Assembly (NCBI RefSeq): GCF_017743935.1
Contig: NZ_JAGHRE010000001.1
Location: 541,683 to 605,682, forward strand
DNA from: Tropicibacter sp. R16_0
Lineage (GTDB): Bacteria > Pseudomonadota > Alphaproteobacteria > Rhodobacterales > Rhodobacteraceae
Direction of reading: 5' to 3'
DNA length: 64,000 nt
Translations under genes and position numbers: made by a program
In this document: piece after piece, positions 18,681 to 26,835 of the stretch
Position numbering within the stretch: the stretch's first letter is position 1
Layout of the letters: every line of letters begins with the position of its first letter
The notes under the pieces: generated by a model
Databases searched by the model: none
What the model was told of the DNA's origin: nothing
Seen by the model: the letters and a program-made list of their open reading frames with translations, nothing else

Positions 18681-19498
18681 GTGGATTGCCGGAAACGCGA
18701 CTTTTTGATGGGGACAGGCTGCGCGCCAGCATGTTCAATCCAGGCCAGGATCGCCTGTTTGTCAGTTTCCGACAGCGCACCCAAGAGGCCGGAGCTTTCT
18801 CGGAAGCGGCCCCCATAAAGACATTTGTCGGTGCCGGGTACACGCATTTGCACCTGCAAGCGCGGTTGAATGATTGGTATATCAATTCCGAAACGCGAGC
18901 GCTGGAAGCGGAACTAGAACGTTTTTCCAGACAGTTCGCTGCTGTGCAGTCGATCGGGTTTTCGATGGGCGGATATGCGGCGCTCAGGTTTGCCAAGGCG
19001 TTGAATCTGTCGCAACTGATTGCTGTCTCACCCCAGTATTCAATCGCGCCAGAACATGTGCCTTTTGATCGCCGGTATCGAAAGTTTGCAAAGGAGTTTG
19101 ACCCCGACCTTGGGGGGTTGATGGAGCGAGAGCACCCGGTCCAGGGGGTCGTGCTTGCCGATCCGTTCAGATCGGCAGATTTGGTGCATGCGCAGATGAT
19201 TGATCTGGTGTTCCCTGGCATGAGCGTCGCCCGTTTGGCGGCCTCGGGGCATCCGGCGACACAGGTCTTACGCCAGGGTGGGAAATTTGGCGCCCTGCAG
19301 AGACTTCTGAGAACCGACATGGTGCATCGATCACGGCTGTGTAAACTGCATCGCAAGTCTCGGCGTGGCAGCCCGGTTTACTGGCGTCATCTGGCGCAAA
19401 GGGCCGAACAAAGTGGCCGGCAGGAACTTGCGGCAAGGGCCGAGCGCAGACATATTCAGCTGATGAAAGACAAAGCGGCGGAAAAGGCTGGCGGATGA
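18677..19498 (+). CDS. Alpha/beta-hydrolase-like protein, coupled to meaB
   Basis: Up to 273 residues. Contains GFSMGGYAALRFAKAL, a nucleophile elbow of the G-x-S-x-G type, followed by LIAVSPQYSI, as in alpha/beta hydrolases. The C-terminal third (PVYWRHLAQRAEQSGRQELA) is helical and charged. No family could be named. The start is uncertain: TTG 18677 overlaps the meaB stop in a TTGA arrangement, and an ATG at 18731 would remove 18 residues. No signal peptide, so probably cytoplasmic. Catalytic acid and histidine cannot be assigned with confidence. Confidence 0.7.
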   Translation: MSGLPETRLFDGDRLRASMFNPGQDRLFVSFRQRTQEAGAFSEAAPIKTFVGAGYTHLHLQARLNDWYINSETRALEAELERFSRQFAAVQSIGFSMGGYAALRFAKALNLSQLIAVSPQYSIAPEHVPFDRRYRKFAKEFDPDLGGLMEREHPVQGVVLADPFRSADLVHAQMIDLVFPGMSVARLAASGHPATQVLRQGGKFGALQRLLRTDMVHRSRLCKLHRKSRRGSPVYWRHLAQRAEQSGRQELAARAERRHIQLMKDKAAEKAGG

Positions 19499-19620
19499 CT
19501 TGACGCTGGCAGCGATTCCTCCTAAACGCATCCAACCAGTTTTCGGGCGCGTCTGCGGATCGTGCCCCTTGTGATTTGGCTGCGGGTGATCCCGAGCCTC
19601 CAGAAACAAAGGAAGAAACA

Positions 19621-19908
19621 ATGTCGCGCCGTTGCGAACTGACCGGAAAAGGCCCGATGACTGGCAACAATGTCAGCCACGCCAAAAACAGAACTCGTCG
19701 TCGTTTCCTGCCGAACCTGAACGACGTCACCCTGCAGTCGGAAACCCTGGGCCGTGGCGTCAAGCTGCGCATCTCGGCGGCTGCTCTGCGCTCGGTCGAC
19801 CACCGTGGTGGTCTGGACGCGTTCCTGGCCAAAGCCAAGGACGAAGAGCTGTCGGCAAACGCGCTGAAAGTGAAGAAAGAGATCGCCAAGGCACAAGCCG
19901 CGGCCTGA
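19621..19908 (+). CDS. rpmB: 50S ribosomal protein L28
   Basis: 95 residues, basic. The N-terminus [29 protein letters not shown] is the L28 signature (CELTGK, NNVSHA, RTRRRF) and [21 protein letters not shown] follows. The single cysteine of CELTGK suggests the zinc-independent form. AAGGAAG six bases before ATG 19621. A strong intrinsic terminator follows at 19937, so it is transcribed alone. Confidence 0.97.
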   Translation: MSRRCELTGKGPMTGNNVSHAKNRTRRRFLPNLNDVTLQSETLGRGVKLRISAAALRSVDHRGGLDAFLAKAKDEELSANALKVKKEIAKAQAAA

Positions 19909-19936
19909 TCGCTTCACGCGTTTTCAGATTTCAGGA

Positions 19937-19966
19937 AAACCCTGCACGTTGCGTGCAGGGTTTTTC
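19937..19966 (+). terminator. Intrinsic terminator after rpmB
   Basis: AAACCCTGCAC-GTTGC-GTGCAGGGTTT: an 11-bp perfect stem with a 5-base loop, followed by TTTCGTTTT. It lies about 30 bases after the rpmB stop and is the clearest terminator in the window. Confidence 0.92.
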
Positions 19967-20071
19967 GTTTTGGCGCCTCATGCATAGGACGCCCAAAGGT
20001 TGCGTCATGAGGTTGCAGGCGCCGTTTTCAGCTTGCAGCTTTTGCCACGCGGTGCCACCACCGGCGGCAGG

Positions 20072-20422
20072 ATGAAAGCCACCTTGCGCACATATATCGC
20101 CCTTACACTGAGCCTGCTGGTCGTTCTGACCGGTCAGGGCATGGCGGCCTCTCGCGGGATGGATGCCGCTGTGGGGCAGATGGTGATCTGCACTGGCACC
20201 GGACCGATCGTGGTCATGGTCGATGAAAACGGCCAGCCGACGCAGGCCCCGGCATTTTGTCCTGAATATGCTCTGACCCTTTTGGGTGCGGTCCTGCCCG
20301 ATGAGGTGGCACTCCGTCCCAAAACGCCAGTCGAGGCCCCTGCGCCTGCACGGTTGAGCGGGGCCTTGATACCAGCTCTGTTGATGCCCGCGTCGGCGCG
20401 GGCGCCGCCTGTAACTATCTGA
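20072..20422 (+). CDS. Small exported protein next to copper chaperone gene
   Basis: 116 residues from ATG 20072. Residues 5-25 (LRTYIALTLSLLVVLTGQGM) form a signal peptide or anchor. The mature part has two cysteines in GQMVICTGTGPIVV and APAFCPEYALTLL, spaced about 27 residues, as in small periplasmic proteins (DUF2946-like) often encoded beside PCu(A)C chaperones. A longer frame starts at 20000 but lacks a plausible leader. 43 bases later comes the PCu(A)C gene. Copper handling is an inference from context; no function is proved by sequence. Confidence 0.65.
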   Translation: MKATLRTYIALTLSLLVVLTGQGMAASRGMDAAVGQMVICTGTGPIVVMVDENGQPTQAPAFCPEYALTLLGAVLPDEVALRPKTPVEAPAPARLSGALIPALLMPASARAPPVTI

Positions 20423-20465
20423 AATAAAACCCCTTTCAAACAGACAAACATACAGGAAAGAAGAC

Positions 20466-20933
20466 ATGCGCTTCACCAAAACTCTTGCCGTGGCCCTGAC
20501 GGCCGTTACCGTTGCAACATCCGCCTTTGCGGGCGACGCAATCATGATCAAGGACCCTTATGCGCGGTCAGCCGGCAAGACCGCCAAGACCGGCGCGGCC
20601 TTCATGATGATCATGAACCATGGGGCCGAGGATGACCGGCTGGTTGACGTCAAATCGGACGTCGCCGCCCGGGTCGAGCTGCACACCCACAAGGAAAACG
20701 CCGACGGTGTCATGCAGATGCTGCACGTGGAAGAGGGCTTTGCCATTCCCGCAGGCGAGATGCACGGGCTGCAACGTGGGGGCGACCACGTGATGTTCAT
20801 GGGGCTGAATGAACCCTTTGTACAAGGCGACATGATCCCGGTGACTCTGGTGTTCGAAAGGGCCGGTGAGATCGAGATCGAAGTGCCGGTAGACCTTGAG
20901 CGAAAGCCGGAAGCGGGCGCGCACAAACACTGA
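20466..20933 (+). CDS. Periplasmic copper chaperone PCu(A)C
   Basis: 155 residues with signal peptide (residues 1-22, cleavage after ATSAFA). The Cu(I) site of the family is visible: His73/His75 in ELHTHKE, Met83/Met85 in GVMQMLHV, and His108 and Met110 in GGDHVMFMG, close to the H-M(X10)M(X21)H-x-M pattern. The C-terminus ends GAHKH, an extra possible metal ligand. The family delivers copper to the CuA centre of cytochrome oxidase in the periplasm. It forms a probable pair with the small exported protein upstream. Confidence 0.92.
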   Translation: MRFTKTLAVALTAVTVATSAFAGDAIMIKDPYARSAGKTAKTGAAFMMIMNHGAEDDRLVDVKSDVAARVELHTHKENADGVMQMLHVEEGFAIPAGEMHGLQRGGDHVMFMGLNEPFVQGDMIPVTLVFERAGEIEIEVPVDLERKPEAGAHKH

Positions 20934-20950
20934 AGATCGACCTGGAGGGC

Positions 20951-21030
20951 GGGGGGCTCCCGCCCGTCGTTCGGGCATCAAAGATGCCCTCCTCCCGTTG
21001 GGCCGGGCGCCGGGCTGCGCCCGGCGCGTC
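20951..21030 (+). repeat. Dispersed GC-rich structured repeat
   Basis: GGGGGCTCCCGCCCGTCG, then the dyad GCATC-AAA-GATGC (20975-20987), CTCCCGTTGGGCCGGGC and a terminal stem GCGCCGGG/CCCGGCGC. Nearly the same sequence as the 14319 copy over the first 50 bases. Lies between the stops of the copper chaperone and cobB. Confidence 0.82.
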
Positions 21031-21077
21031 ACCGCAGAACGCTGCCCTGGGCGCTGGATTGAGATCGGCGCGGGGCC

Positions 21078-21773
21078 TTATCGATTGCCGAGCAACTCAT
21101 CGACCCAGGCTGGTACTGTTTCGCTTGCGGGGCCAAAGCGGGTCTCGTCAAAGCTGGACACCACTGCAGAGGGATCAAGGTTCAACTCGACCGTCCGTGC
21201 GCCTGCTGCGATCGCCTCGTGCACAAAGGCCGCAGCCGGATAGACCTGACCAGACGTACCGATTGCGGCGAAAATGCTGGCCTCGGCCAGGTGGTCATAG
21301 ATCTGATCCATGAAATACGGCATCTCGCCAAACCACACCACATCCGGGCGGCCCGCAGGCGCCCCGCAAGATGGGCAGGGCTCGCCTACCTGCATCTGGT
21401 CCGGCGCTGTCCAGCGATGACCGCAGCTGGCGCAGAGCGCCCCTGCAAGGGTGCCATGCATGTGCAACACGTCGCTGGCCCCGCCTGCTTCGTGCAGCCC
21501 GTCGACATTCTGGGTCACGATCACCACCTCGCCGGGCCAGTCCCGTTGTAGCCGCGCAAGTGCGCGGTGCGCCTCGTTCGGCTGTGCCTGCGCCGCCTGA
21601 ACGCGCCGGGCGTTGTAGAACCCTTGGACCAGAGCGGGATCGCGTGCGAAGCCTTCGGGGGTGGCCACGTCCTCGATCCGGTGTTGTGACCAAAGCCCGC
21701 CTTCGTCGCGAAAGGTGCCCAATCCGCTTTCTGCCGAAATCCCGGCCCCGGTAAGAATCACGATCTTTTCCAT
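21078..21773 (-). CDS. cobB: NAD-dependent protein deacylase, Sir2 family
   Basis: 231 residues, class III (SIRT5-like) bacterial sirtuin. N-terminal ILTGAGISAESGLGTFRD (NAD-binding GAGIS and FRD), catalytic histidine in LHMHGTL, TQNVDGLHEAGG, and the zinc site C-x-x-C / C-x-x-C in LCASCGHRW and PCPSCGAP. Removes acetyl or succinyl groups from lysines using NAD. Family members control acetyl-CoA synthetase. Divergent to the phosphatase gene across 44 bases. Confidence 0.95.
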   Translation of the reverse strand: MEKIVILTGAGISAESGLGTFRDEGGLWSQHRIEDVATPEGFARDPALVQGFYNARRVQAAQAQPNEAHRALARLQRDWPGEVVIVTQNVDGLHEAGGASDVLHMHGTLAGALCASCGHRWTAPDQMQVGEPCPSCGAPAGRPDVVWFGEMPYFMDQIYDHLAEASIFAAIGTSGQVYPAAAFVHEAIAAGARTVELNLDPSAVVSSFDETRFGPASETVPAWVDELLGNR

Positions 21774-21817
21774 GCCTGCTCCAATCCCTAAAAAGGGTGG
21801 TTCAAAGGAGCCTGCCC

Positions 21818-22258
21818 ATGACCCACCGAATCCTCTTTGTCTGTCTTGGTAATATCTGCCGTTCCCCCGCGGCCGAAGGTGTTTTTCGCGCCTTGATGCC
21901 CGAGGCCAGCACCGACAGCGCCGGAACCGCCAGCTGGCATGTGGGCAAACCGCCCTATGGCCCCATGCAAGACGCCGCCCGGCAGAGGGGGCTGGAGATC
22001 GGGGATCTGCGGGCGCGGCAGTTTCAGGCGGATGACTTTGGCCGGTTCGATCTGATCGTAGGGATGGATGCCGAGAATATCGAAAACATCGAAGCTTTGC
22101 GTCCTGCGGGGAGTGACACGCCGGTGTATGTCTTCACCGATTACATCGATGATCGCGACATTGATCATGTGCCCGACCCCTATTACACCCGCGATTTTGA
22201 CGGGGCGCTTGATTTGATCGAACGTGCGGCCCGCGGATTGAAGCGCAGCCTTACTTAA
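21818..22258 (+). CDS. Low-molecular-weight protein-tyrosine phosphatase
   Basis: 146 residues. The N-terminal P-loop VCLGNICRSPAAEG is the C-x5-R-S signature (Cys at about 9), and the general-acid aspartate is in VPDPYYTRDFD near the C-terminus. AAAGGAG ends seven bases before ATG 21818, which rules out the upstream in-frame GTG. Hydrolyses phosphotyrosine or small phosphate esters. No exopolysaccharide kinase is nearby, so the partner is unknown. Confidence 0.93.
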   Translation: MTHRILFVCLGNICRSPAAEGVFRALMPEASTDSAGTASWHVGKPPYGPMQDAARQRGLEIGDLRARQFQADDFGRFDLIVGMDAENIENIEALRPAGSDTPVYVFTDYIDDRDIDHVPDPYYTRDFDGALDLIERAARGLKRSLT

Positions 22259-22413
22259 GCAAAGTCAAAACAATGATCTGCTGATCAGGAAACTGAACCG
22301 GCCGCTCTTGTCGGAAGGCCGATGCGTGGGATTTATCCGAGTGATAGCTTCACCGTTTTCGACAGGAACGCCCCGCAATGTCACCGCTCTGCGCCAGAAC
22401 GCGCCTTGCCAGC

Positions 22414-23394
22414 CTAGCTGTCGATCACGCGCAGCTGGGTGTTGAGCCAGGGCAGCTTGGCCACCGCCGGATCGATCATCTGGCTTTGCACCAGGCGGCG
22501 CATGGTCTGGGCCACGTCGCGCGGCACCCGGTCGGCCCAATCCGCCCCGGCAAACAGCGAGATGGTGCGCGAGAAGGAAGAGAACGGCAGCGGGAAGGCG
22601 TCGATCTGGTCGTGGAACCGCACCGCCCGCATATAGCCCAACGGCGTTGTTACCGACCAGCCCACCCGGCGGGCCACCATGGCGATCAGCGCCAGATGCG
22701 AGCCGATTTCGAATCGCTCTTCGAACACCAGTTTTTGGCGGGCCAGATGCGCCTCGATCTGACGGCTGATGAGCTGTTCGCGGGCATAGCGCAGAAGCGG
22801 CAACCCTTGCAGCGCTGCCATGATATCCGCGCCCTCGGGTACGTGGCCCTTGGGGGCCACCAACAAAAACGGGTCGCGCACCAGCGGGTATTCAACCACT
22901 CCATCCAGCATCTCTCCGGTCGTGGCGGCAACGGCGATGTGCAGCCGTTGCTGTTGCATCGCTTCGCTGATTTCATGGCTGGGCGCGGTGATCAGTTTGA
23001 AGCGGCATTTGGTCAGGCTGTCGGCCAGGATCGTCACAAGGCGGGGGGTCAGGTCATTGTCAAAGTCGTCGATCAGCCCGATCGACAACGTGCTCAGATG
23101 GGTCAGATCCATCACCGTCAGTTCGCTCTGCGCCAGCCGCAATTCGGACAACACAGCCTCGGTCCGGGCCAGAAACGAGCGACCCGCAGGAGTAACCACC
23201 ATCGGTCGCTTGCCGTGATCGACAAGATCGGTTCCAAGCGCCTTTTCCAGGTTGCGCAGTTGCTGGCTGACGGCCGGCTGGCTCAGGCCGGTCAGGTCCG
23301 AGGCCTGCGCCACCGATCCCGTTTTTGCGAGCGCCTCGAACACCTCGAGACCGCGCAATGTCACCCCTTTCATCAGCATTTGGCAGACCCTCAT
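22414..23394 (-). CDS. LysR-family regulator, divergent to HpsN-like gene
   Basis: 326 residues from ATG 23394 (MRVCQMLMKGVTLRGLE); the frame is open further upstream but this would overlap the divergent gene. Helix-turn-helix at about 10-70 (VFEALAKTGSVAQASDLTGL, then SQPAVSQQLRNLEKALG). The effector domain follows, with FLLVAPKGHVPEG. Only 64 bases separate it from the HpsN-like dehydrogenase, so it is the probable regulator of that gene. An ATG at 23373 is an alternative start. Confidence 0.88.
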   Translation of the reverse strand: MRVCQMLMKGVTLRGLEVFEALAKTGSVAQASDLTGLSQPAVSQQLRNLEKALGTDLVDHGKRPMVVTPAGRSFLARTEAVLSELRLAQSELTVMDLTHLSTLSIGLIDDFDNDLTPRLVTILADSLTKCRFKLITAPSHEISEAMQQQRLHIAVAATTGEMLDGVVEYPLVRDPFLLVAPKGHVPEGADIMAALQGLPLLRYAREQLISRQIEAHLARQKLVFEERFEIGSHLALIAMVARRVGWSVTTPLGYMRAVRFHDQIDAFPLPFSSFSRTISLFAGADWADRVPRDVAQTMRRLVQSQMIDPAVAKLPWLNTQLRVIDS

Positions 23395-23458
23395 AGTTTT
23401 GCCTTTTGTGAAACTCTGCGACCCATTGGTCAAGTATTGAAGTGTCAGGACACCCAAC

Positions 23459-24757
23459 ATGGTTGAATATCTGAAATCCGCTCCCGGTCTTGCTCCGCAA
23501 TCAGCGGGCGACACCGCAGACACCGTCCAGATCATGCTGGCGCGTCTGAAAGAGGGCGGCGAACAGGCGGTGCGCGACTATGCCGCCAAGCTGGACGGGT
23601 GGGATGGCGACATTGTTGTCACTCCGGATCAGGTCGAGCAGGCATCGCTGCATGTGCCTGATCCGCTCAAGGCCGAGATCCGCTATGCCCACGACAACAT
23701 CCGCCGCTTTGCCGAGGCGCAGCGGGCGTCAGCTATGGACTTTGAAACCGAGTTGCGCCCGGGCCTGATTGCCGGTCAGAGGCAGATTCCGTTGAATGCG
23801 GCGGGCTGTTATGTGCCTGGGGGGCGGTATGCACATATCGCGTCGGCCTTGATGACGATCACCACGGCGCGGGCTGCAGGCGTGCCCAACATCACCGCCT
23901 GTTCCCCGCCGCGTGCGGGGCAAGGCGTGCACCCTGCGATCCTTTATGCCATGTCGCTTGCTGGTGCTGACCGCATTCTTGCGGTCGGTGGTGTGCAGGG
24001 CGTGGCAGCCATGGCCTTTGGCCTGTTCGGAGCGCCCGAGGCAGATATTCTGGTTGGCCCCGGCAATCAGTTCGTGGCCGAGGCCAAGCGACAACTTTTT
24101 GGGCCCGTTGGGATCGATATGTTTGCGGGGCCCACGGATTCGCTTGTGATTGCTGACGCAACGGCGGATGCGCTGACCGTGGCCTGGGATTTGGTGGGGC
24201 AGGCCGAGCATGGTTACAACTCGCCCGTCTGGCTGGTGCTGGATGACGCGGATTTGGCAGCTCAGGTTCTGGCCCATATCCCCGGCTGCATCGCTGAACT
24301 GCCCGAGCCCAACCGCTCCAGCGCGCAAGCCGCTTGGGACGCCCTGGGCGAGGTGATCCTGTGTGCTGACCGTGAAGAGATGGCGCAAGTCGCAGACCGA
24401 TATGCGCCCGAGCATCTGCATGTGCAAGCGGCGGATCTTGATTGGTGGCGCACGCGGCTGAACGCCTATGGATCCCTGTTCTTGGGGGCAAACACGACAG
24501 TTGCCTTTGGCGACAAGGCCAGCGGGCCGAACCACGTGCTGCCGACCTCTGGTGCGGCGCGATACACCGGTGGCCTGAGCGTGCACAAATACCTCAAGAC
24601 GGTGACCTGGCAGCGTGTCGAGGACGAGGCGCTGCCCGCGCTCGCCCGTGCCACAGCAACCATTTCGCGCGCCGAAGGGATGGAGGGTCATGCCCGCACA
24701 GCTGATATCCGGCTGGAGCGTCTGAACTCGCCCGTGCGGGCCGTTGGCAACGGCTAG
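23459..24757 (+). CDS. Histidinol-dehydrogenase paralogue, HpsN-like
   Basis: 432 residues of the HisD superfamily: AGCYVPGGRYAHIASALMT, GGVQGVAAMAFG, VGPGNQFVAEAKRQLFG, AGPTDSLVIAD. Metal/catalytic positions are present: Gln248 and His251 in GQAEHGYNSP, Glu318-His319 in APEHLHV, Asp352 in FGDKASGPNHVLPTSG and His411 in EGMEGHA. The sequence after QAEH is GYNSPVWLV, and by memory this agrees with sulfopropanediol 3-dehydrogenase (HpsN) of Ruegeria rather than with true HisD, which has an acidic residue after the histidine. No other his genes are near. Likely oxidises a C3 sulfonate or related diol with NAD; substrate not proved. Often mis-annotated as hisD. Confidence 0.85.
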   Translation: MVEYLKSAPGLAPQSAGDTADTVQIMLARLKEGGEQAVRDYAAKLDGWDGDIVVTPDQVEQASLHVPDPLKAEIRYAHDNIRRFAEAQRASAMDFETELRPGLIAGQRQIPLNAAGCYVPGGRYAHIASALMTITTARAAGVPNITACSPPRAGQGVHPAILYAMSLAGADRILAVGGVQGVAAMAFGLFGAPEADILVGPGNQFVAEAKRQLFGPVGIDMFAGPTDSLVIADATADALTVAWDLVGQAEHGYNSPVWLVLDDADLAAQVLAHIPGCIAELPEPNRSSAQAAWDALGEVILCADREEMAQVADRYAPEHLHVQAADLDWWRTRLNAYGSLFLGANTTVAFGDKASGPNHVLPTSGAARYTGGLSVHKYLKTVTWQRVEDEALPALARATATISRAEGMEGHARTADIRLERLNSPVRAVGNG

Positions 24758-25422
24758 CTTGGGTAATTGGGCAGGGGATCAGTGTCGCGCAGAAAGCTTT
24801 TGTCAGACATATGCGCCCACCACCGCGACAGGGCCGGGTGTGCGCTCAGTGCGCGCGCTCCTTCGGGGGCGCGGCAAAAATAGTCGAGCATGGGCGCCAG
24901 GTGACAATCGGCGAGAGTCAACTCCGAACCCGTCAGAATGATCTCTTCATCGGCGATGGTTTCTAGGGCTGTCAAAACCGGCGCGGCGGCTTTCAACCCC
25001 TCGGCCACGACCTCTTCATCGGGGGCCTCGCCCAAAAAGGGGCGAAACACCCGATGTGCAAACACCTGCCTGATCATCGGCCAATAACCATAGGAATCGA
25101 TGATCGATGTCACTTGCAGAACCCGCGCCTTGGCCAGTGCATTCGTGGGCGTCAGGGATAACCCACCGCGTGTCGCGTCGACGTAACTGCAGATGGCGGC
25201 GGTTTCATGCAAGGTAACCGCGCCATGCCGCAGAACGGGCACGCGGCCAAAAGGGTGCGGGTGTGTGCTCAGATCCTGGGAAAAGGGGTCAAAGTCTTCG
25301 AACTGGTAGGGGGTGTCGGTCTGGCGCAACACCCCGCGCGCGATCCAAGTATAGACGGAATAGCGATAGCCGATCAGTGTGAATGGGGCTGAGCGCGCAT
25401 CGGCCAAGCCCCCGCTGCTCAC
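24754..25422 (-). CDS. Glutathione S-transferase family protein
   Basis: 222 residues from GTG 25422. Thioredoxin-like domain at about 12-90 with FTLIGYRYSVYTWIARGVL, the cis-proline and G-site region GRVPVLRHG and HETAAICSYVD, then the all-helical domain with TGSELTLADCHLAPMLDYF, the N-capping box of GSTs. The start GTG overlaps the stop of the upstream small secreted-protein gene as GTGA, indicating translational coupling. Its stop overlaps the stop of the HpsN-like gene by four bases. Substrate unknown. Confidence 0.86.
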   Translation of the reverse strand: MSSGGLADARSAPFTLIGYRYSVYTWIARGVLRQTDTPYQFEDFDPFSQDLSTHPHPFGRVPVLRHGAVTLHETAAICSYVDATRGGLSLTPTNALAKARVLQVTSIIDSYGYWPMIRQVFAHRVFRPFLGEAPDEEVVAEGLKAAAPVLTALETIADEEIILTGSELTLADCHLAPMLDYFCRAPEGARALSAHPALSRWWAHMSDKSFLRDTDPLPNYPS

Positions 25423-25736
25423 TTGCAAATGGCCTGCACCAATTGCCCAAATGCCTGATACCGCTCCCAAAGGGCGTCATCGCTTGCAGTTTGCGACATC
25501 TTGAGTTCTTGCGCCTGATGCGGATCTGCAAACCACTTGGCCACCGTACGGCGGTCACTGCGGCTCAGCGCGTCATTGGCAACCCTTTGGATACAGCCGC
25601 AGCGCGCTGGCGTGGCCGCCGCGCGGTCTGATGCAACGCAGGCGCGTTTGATGACCCCGTTGGCCGCAAGGGATGCGGATGGGATTGCAACCGCGAATGT
25701 CCCTGCGCACAGCAGGGCTGTCAGATAGTACTTCAT
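25419..25736 (-). CDS. Small secreted protein with CGC motif, unknown
   Basis: 105 residues from ATG 25736 (GAGG six to nine bases upstream). Residues 1-24 (MKYYLTALLCAGTFAVAIPSASLAA) are a clear signal peptide. The mature part has cysteines in RACVASD, ARCGCIQRVAND, and at the penultimate position (QAICK), with a conserved-looking tail WFADPHQAQELKMSQT. I know similar small proteins from Rhodobacteraceae but not a tested function. Four cysteines in the mature part could form disulfides in the periplasm. Coupled to the downstream GST gene by a GTGA overlap. Confidence 0.75.
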   Translation of the reverse strand: MKYYLTALLCAGTFAVAIPSASLAANGVIKRACVASDRAAATPARCGCIQRVANDALSRSDRRTVAKWFADPHQAQELKMSQTASDDALWERYQAFGQLVQAICK

Positions 25737-25785
25737 GTCATTGCCTCGGTTTTTCATGCAGGGTCTTGCGCCCCGATCAGAATTT

Positions 25786-26835
25786 TTACGCACTATGGCG
25801 CAAGCTCGTGTTTGGATCAATCTTGGCGATCTCACGAAACAGTAAGTCGGCTTCGTGTCGCTTAAGGCTTGGGTATGCCAAGCGGTAGGGGGTCGGGTCC
25901 ACCGCAGCCAATTCCGGGAAGAAATGCACAGCTTCTTCTGTGTCGTTTGCGGAATTCGGTATGTGAAGGCTCTCGGTCTCGACCCCATTGGCGCGGACCG
26001 CCTGATGAGCGTCCAAGAGCAGATGAAAGTACTCAACACCGCCGCCCGGAACCAAATGTGCCAGCCCTGCGCCGATCAGATGGGTGGCCGGGATCCAGAC
26101 CTTGACCGACCCAAACAGAATCTCGGCAACCGGATGCGTTATCAAAATGCGGTGTTGCTGCGACACGCGTAAAGGGCGGTTGGCGCCCAGAGTTCCAGCC
26201 GGGATTTCAACCGGAGCAAAGCGACCGGCCGCAATGGCGGCGCGCCCTCCGGCCCATTTCACGCGGCTCAATTGGTTGGTCTCTGTCCAAACACGGTCGC
26301 CTGCCTTCATGCTTTCGATCGGTCGCGGGCCCGAGGGCGTGTCGATCAACGTGCCCCGCACAAAACAAATCGGCGTGGCGTATTCCGTGCTGTCGAAGTT
26401 CGGCCCTTCCTGAGCGCCGAGCACCGTGAGCGGCACACCAACAGGGGGAAATCCGCCAGGACCGCCGATAAAGGCAAGCCCTTCGATCGTGGCAAAGGAT
26501 GGGTTGGAGTTGTTCACGTTGACGCCCACGACCTGATAGACATTCACACCGTCGCTGAGCGTCAGGCCATACTCCGCCTCGATGCGCTGACCGTCCGAGT
26601 AGTTGACCCCATCAATGGTCTGATTGCCGTCAAGGCGCTGGTTGCCGTCATTGTCGCGAAAATCGGTGTCCGAGCCACCGTCGCGGATCTGCACCTCTTG
26701 CCAGGCGTTGGAATTGAGCGTGATCGTCAGCCCCACCAGGTGCGAGCCGTCGCCTTGTGTGACCCCATCCAGCTGCCCGCCACCGGAAATCGTCATCTGC
26801 GATTCACCAAGGGTGAAAATCGAATAATTTGCCAT
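25786..26835 (-). CDS. Hint-domain protein
   Basis: 349 residues. Residues 1-150 (MANYSIFTLGESQMTISGGG onward, rich in N, D and G) are beta-like and lack a Sec signal peptide. Residues 155-290 form a Hint_2 domain: PICFVRGTLIDTPSGPRPIES, then MKAGDRVWT, RPLRVSQQHRILI and GVEYFHLLLDAHQAVRANG. The cysteine of ICFVRGTLI is the position of the intein/hedgehog nucleophile. The start at 26835 replaces a longer frame by four residues. Such proteins are numerous in roseobacters and are thought to be exported by type I secretion; that is an inference here. No secretion genes adjoin. Confidence 0.88.
   Translation of the reverse strand: MANYSIFTLGESQMTISGGGQLDGVTQGDGSHLVGLTITLNSNAWQEVQIRDGGSDTDFRDNDGNQRLDGNQTIDGVNYSDGQRIEAEYGLTLSDGVNVYQVVGVNVNNSNPSFATIEGLAFIGGPGGFPPVGVPLTVLGAQEGPNFDSTEYATPICFVRGTLIDTPSGPRPIESMKAGDRVWTETNQLSRVKWAGGRAAIAAGRFAPVEIPAGTLGANRPLRVSQQHRILITHPVAEILFGSVKVWIPATHLIGAGLAHLVPGGGVEYFHLLLDAHQAVRANGVETESLHIPNSANDTEEAVHFFPELAAVDPTPYRLAYPSLKRHEADLLFREIAKIDPNTSLRHSA

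Noticed and set aside
22378-23466. Plus-strand frame of 362 codons opposite the LysR gene
   Set aside because: Composition is that of an antisense shadow (His/Gln/Arg-rich, no motifs).
23459-24757. True hisD of histidine synthesis
   Set aside because: Isolated from other his genes, has its own LysR, and the QAEHGYNSP context points to the HpsN group.
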